From: JACCZR01 sp035296565
Lineage (GTDB): Bacteria; Actinomycetota; Thermoleophilia; Solirubrobacterales; Thermoleophilaceae
Assembly: GCA_035296565.1 (NCBI GenBank)
Contig: DATHAQ010000061.1
Coordinates: 1 to 34,277, forward strand
DNA: 34,277 bases
Direction of reading: 5' to 3'
Each line of letters begins with the position of its first letter. Positions within the stretch are counted from its first letter, which is position 1. Below the pieces are notes generated by a model. That model was not told the origin of the DNA and searched no databases. It saw nothing but the letters and a program-made list of their open reading frames with translations. A program made the position numbers and the translations under genes. Shown here piece by piece: positions 31,446 through 34,277 of this stretch.

Positions 31446-33347
31446 TTAGGCCGGAACGCCCGCCCTCTCCGCCTCGCGGCGCTCCACCTCGGCGGGCGTC
31501 GAGTCGATGATCACCCGGCACGGGCGGTCCGACAGCACGGTCTCCGCCGTGCGCCCCAGCAGCGACGAGCCCGCGCGCTTGGGGGGCACGCTCAGCACGA
31601 TCGCCCGGGCCTTGATCTCGCGCGCCTCGTCGAGGATCCTGCGACCTGCCTCGCCCGCCCGCACCTTCTCCCAGTGACCGGTCACGCGGCGCCCGCCGCG
31701 CACCCGTGCCGAGTCCACCGCGGCGGCGGCGCGGGACTCCTGCTCGGGCATCGAGGCGTCGATCGGCGCGTTGGCGGGAACGGTGATGGTCACCAGGATG
31801 TGGATGCCGCGGCGGCGTCGCGCGGCGAGCCGGGCCGCGGTGTCCACCGCACCCGCGCTATAGCGCCCATCCTCGAAGGCCACGACCACCGACTCGTACT
31901 CCACCTCGTGCTCGACCGCGGGCTTGGGCAGCACCACCTTCCGCGTCTCGGTCAGCGGCAGCCTCTGGTTGCGCCGGTAGAGGACGTAGCCCGCTACGCC
32001 GATAGACAGCCAGACCACGCCGGAGATCAACACGCGTGAATCGAGCACGGTCACCACGACGAACGCGATGCCCGTACCGAGTCCGCCCAGCACGGCGAGC
32101 ATCGGCACCTCGCGCCCGGCCAGGTGCAGGGTGAACGGGCTCTTCCACGGCCGCTCGATGTCGGGATGCTTCATCCGAAGCCATGCGACGGCCCCGTGGG
32201 CCATCGTGAACGAGAGCATCGCCCCGAAGGCGTAGATCGTGCCGAGGAAGTCCGCCTGCCCCGGCACGATCGCGAGGCAGGCGATCGTCCCGAAGATCGC
32301 GATCGCGACGTAGGGCGTACGAAACCGTGGGTGCAGCTTGCGCAGGCGCTCGGGCAGCTGGCGGTGCTGGCCCATCGAGTAGGTCAGCCGCGAGACCCCG
32401 AGCAGGCCGGCGTTGGTGGCGATGAACAGGATCGTGGCCGCCAGCACGCCGACGTAGATCTGCGCCGCCCCCTGCAGGGGACCGAGGTCGATGTTCTCGA
32501 CCACGCCGAGGATGGGGTCGTCAGCGAACCCGCCCTGCTCCTGGGGCCTGGCCAGCAGCGTCTCGCCGTTCTTGACGGGCATGACCGACAAGGCGATGGC
32601 CGGCAGGAAGACGTAGATCACGGCCACCGCGCCCACCACCAGCCCGATCCCGCGGGGGATCGTCTTCTGGTAGTCGCGGGCCTCCTCAGCCATGTTCGAG
32701 ATCGTCTCGATGCCGGTGTAGGCGACCATGCCTACGGGGATCGCGATCAGGAAGTCGTTGACCGTGGGCACCGAGCCGAAGTCGATCTGGCGCAGCAGCA
32801 GGTCGGGGTCGAGCACCAGGACTACGCCGATCACCACCAGCAGCACCTGGGTCAGGAAGTCGGCGACCGCGAAGAAGATGTTCACGCCGGCCGACTCCTG
32901 GACGCCCACCACGTTCAGCACGCCCAGCGTGAACACGATCAGGATGCCGCCGATGATGTCGGCCGGGGACTCCCCCAGCGGCTCCCAGAAGACCCCGAGG
33001 TAGTGCGGCACGAAGAACGCCGAGATCGAGATCGTGACGATGTAGGTGAGCATCTGGCCCCAGCCCGCGAAGAAGGACCAGAACTCGTTGAAGGCGCGCC
33101 GCGAGAACGAGGCCGACCCGCCCGCCTCGGGGTACATGGTCGTTGCCTCGGCGTAGGTGGCCGCGGTGGCGGCGAAGATGACGCCGGCGATGACGAAGAC
33201 CAGCGGCGTCGCACCCGCGGCGTAGATCGCCACGAGCCCCAGCGCGTAGTAGATCGAGCTGCCGACGTTGCCGTAGGCGGTGGAGAACAGAGCGCCCGTG
33301 CCCAGCACCCGCTCGAGCCCCCGCCCCTTGGGCCTGTACTCGGCCAT
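31446..33347 (-). CDS. APC-superfamily permease with C-terminal universal stress domain (2)
   Basis: 633 residues from ATG 33347 (MAEYRPKGRGLERVLGTGAL). APC fold with about twelve membrane helices: FSTAYGNVGSSIYYALGLVA in helix 1, FSRRAFNEFWSFFAGWGQML, and a VAYTGIETISNMAEEARD motif typical of amino acid transporters. The C-terminal 150 residues (from about EHEVEYESVVVAFEDGRYS) are a UspA-like domain ending in LSDRPCRVIIDS. It is paralogous to the other APC-USP protein of this cluster, with related motifs (SSIYYALG / SSIYYVLG) but divergent membrane domains. It is the first gene of the minus-strand transport cluster. Substrate not visible. Confidence 0.9.
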   Translation of the reverse strand: MAEYRPKGRGLERVLGTGALFSTAYGNVGSSIYYALGLVAIYAAGATPLVFVIAGVIFAATAATYAEATTMYPEAGGSASFSRRAFNEFWSFFAGWGQMLTYIVTISISAFFVPHYLGVFWEPLGESPADIIGGILIVFTLGVLNVVGVQESAGVNIFFAVADFLTQVLLVVIGVVLVLDPDLLLRQIDFGSVPTVNDFLIAIPVGMVAYTGIETISNMAEEARDYQKTIPRGIGLVVGAVAVIYVFLPAIALSVMPVKNGETLLARPQEQGGFADDPILGVVENIDLGPLQGAAQIYVGVLAATILFIATNAGLLGVSRLTYSMGQHRQLPERLRKLHPRFRTPYVAIAIFGTIACLAIVPGQADFLGTIYAFGAMLSFTMAHGAVAWLRMKHPDIERPWKSPFTLHLAGREVPMLAVLGGLGTGIAFVVVTVLDSRVLISGVVWLSIGVAGYVLYRRNQRLPLTETRKVVLPKPAVEHEVEYESVVVAFEDGRYSAGAVDTAARLAARRRRGIHILVTITVPANAPIDASMPEQESRAAAAVDSARVRGGRRVTGHWEKVRAGEAGRRILDEAREIKARAIVLSVPPKRAGSSLLGRTAETVLSDRPCRVIIDSTPAEVERREAERAGVPA

Positions 33348-33378
33348 CGGCCAGAACGCTACTGCGCGGCTAGGGGGG

Positions 33379-34234
33379 TCAGTCCCGGAGCGCTTCGCAG
33401 ACCAGCGTGCGCTGCATGGCCCGCAGCTTGGCCAGCAGCTCGCTGCGCAGCGGCGACCCCGCGATGTTCATCGACGAGGTGACCGAGCGCGTCCCGTGGC
33501 GCGACGCGGCGGCGAACTGCGCGTAGCCTGGGAAGCTGCCGGTGTGGCCGTACATCGTCCCGCACTTGGTGCGGTAGCTGAAGATCGCGAGACCGGCGGA
33601 GTTGCTCCCTGGCCCGCGCGGATCGGAGCTGCCGCCGGGGACGAAGCGCAGCTGGTTGCGCCGCAGCCGGCGCGGGAACAGCCGGCCGCCCAGGTTCCCG
33701 CGGATGAAGGCGCCGAGGTCCCTCGGAGTCGAGACCACCGCGCCGGAGGCCCCCGCCCCGGACGCGCTGATGAGCCTGCTCAAGTCGGTGTAGGACCCGT
33801 CCGGCCCGACGCTGTAGCCGTGGATGAAGGGGCCGGGCAGCGCCGTGCCGCTGGGGAAGCTTGGCCAAGGCGTTCAGCGGCGCGGTGGCGCTCCGGCTGG
33901 TGGGCGACCGGAAGCTCAGGCTTACGATGTTGTCGGTGTTCGAGTATCCGTACCGGGCACCGGGAGGGAAGCTGAGCGGAGGCCGGGCGACCCACGAGAT
34001 GATCTCGCCTGTCGAGACGAAGCCCCCGGGGTCGCGTTCCAGCTGGTCGGCGAAGCCCTGTGACTGCGTGTAGTCGGGCAGCCCGCTGGTGTGGTTGAGC
34101 AGCCGGCGGACGGTGACGCCGTGCCAGGCGGTCGGGAGGTCGGGCCGCAGGTTGCCAACCGTGTCGTCCAGCCTGAGCTTCCGGTCGCCCACCAGCCGGA
34201 GCGCCACCGCGCCGCTGAACGCCTTGGCCAAGCT
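33379..34234 (-). pseudogene. Serine beta-lactamase-like hydrolase, scrambled by an inverted repeat
   Basis: Pieces of a class C beta-lactamase/penicillin-binding hydrolase are recognisable on the minus strand. At the right is a SLAK segment (Ser-x-x-Lys nucleophile) leading into AFSGAVALRLVGDRKLRLDD, then LLNHTSGLPDYT and a YGYSNTDNIV segment (Tyr-x-Asn). At 33840-33379, in another frame, are FPSGTALPGPFIHGYSV, SGAVVSTPRDLGAFI and YGHTGSFPGYAQF (His-Thr-Gly motif), ending at TGA 33379. The middle is replaced by an inverted copy of the SLAK region (33815-33922), and upstream of SLAK the sequence turns into the antisense of the FPSGTAL region, so no full reading frame exists. The genuine gene was probably intact and the join is an artefact or a rearrangement. 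The product would be an extracellular serine hydrolase. Confidence 0.75.
33815..33922 (+). repeat. 108-bp perfect inverted repeat, left arm
   Basis: Reverse complement of 34170-34277, identical over all 108 bases. Each arm is itself a chimera: one part is antisense to the SLAK segment and the other is the FPSGTALPGPF segment, joined at an AGCT tetranucleotide. The 247 bp between the arms carry the middle of the hydrolase gene. Confidence 0.95.
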
Positions 34235-34277
34235 TCCCCAGCGGCACGGCGCTGCCCGGCCCCTTCATCCACGGCTA
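34170..34277 (-). repeat. 108-bp perfect inverted repeat, right arm (reaches window edge)
   Basis: Identical to 33815-33922 in opposite orientation. It ends at the last base of the window, so the true arm may be longer. The fold-back at a sequence end is typical of amplification or assembly chimeras, but an invertible segment cannot be excluded from the sequence alone. Confidence 0.95.

Overview
The window is GC-rich bacterial chromosome. It looks like a deep-branching actinomycete, most likely class Thermoleophilia (Solirubrobacterales/Gaiellales type). This is inference from four things: third codon positions almost all G or C, frequent GTG starts with 4-bp GTGA gene overlaps, a housekeeping string alaS-ruvX-mltG-aroE next to hisS-aspS-mnmA, and a tandem pair of SnoaL-like proteins that begin with an M-(A/S)-Q-E-N motif and end in AGLSE, a family I recall as greatly expanded in that class. 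No species can be named.

Layout. (1) 1-427: end of an unidentified plus-strand gene and degraded-looking sequence. (2) 428-15063, all minus strand: a long translation, cell-wall and stress block read from right to left: glutamate formiminotransferase-like protein, small membrane protein, glyoxalase II-like hydrolase, hisS, aspS, an IscU/NifU-like domain fused to mnmA, a degenerate anti-sigma kinase with a SigB/SigF-type sigma factor, an oligopeptide-type solute-binding lipoprotein, then alaS, ruvX, mltG and aroE coupled by overlaps. (3) 15218-17865: a lower-GC accessory patch with two SnoaL-like genes, tRNA-Met(CAT), a SRPBCC gene flanked by a duplicated 3' half of that tRNA, a small hypothetical gene and a STAS-domain protein. 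(4) 17941-20967: a compact plus-strand arsenic operon, arsR-arsM-(R2-like diiron protein)-(aquaporin-like channel)-arsC. (5) 21196-26826: a metallo-beta-lactamase/double-rhodanese sulfur protein, a 36-aa membrane protein, a SRPBCC protein and a heterodimeric ABC exporter whose two ATPase sites look asymmetric. (6) 26864-33347: tRNA-Gln(CTG), a ferredoxin-reductase-type flavoprotein, two TrkA-type NAD-binding proteins and two APC permeases with C-terminal universal-stress domains, separated by a 54-aa membrane protein. (7) 33379-34277: a serine beta-lactamase-like hydrolase scrambled by a perfect 108-bp inverted repeat that runs to the window edge, probably an assembly or amplification fold-back.

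How it fits together. The minus-strand block is mostly informational housekeeping. The arsenic operon would sense As(III), methylate it, reduce As(V) and let As(III) leave through the channel; the diiron protein in its middle is the unexplained part. The TrkA/APC block looks like a membrane transport unit gated by nucleotide-binding domains. The observations I consider most worth checking are the IscU-MnmA fusion that has lost one scaffold cysteine, the diiron protein in the ars operon, the apparent CTG start of hisS, the tRNA-half duplication and the inverted repeat at the right end.
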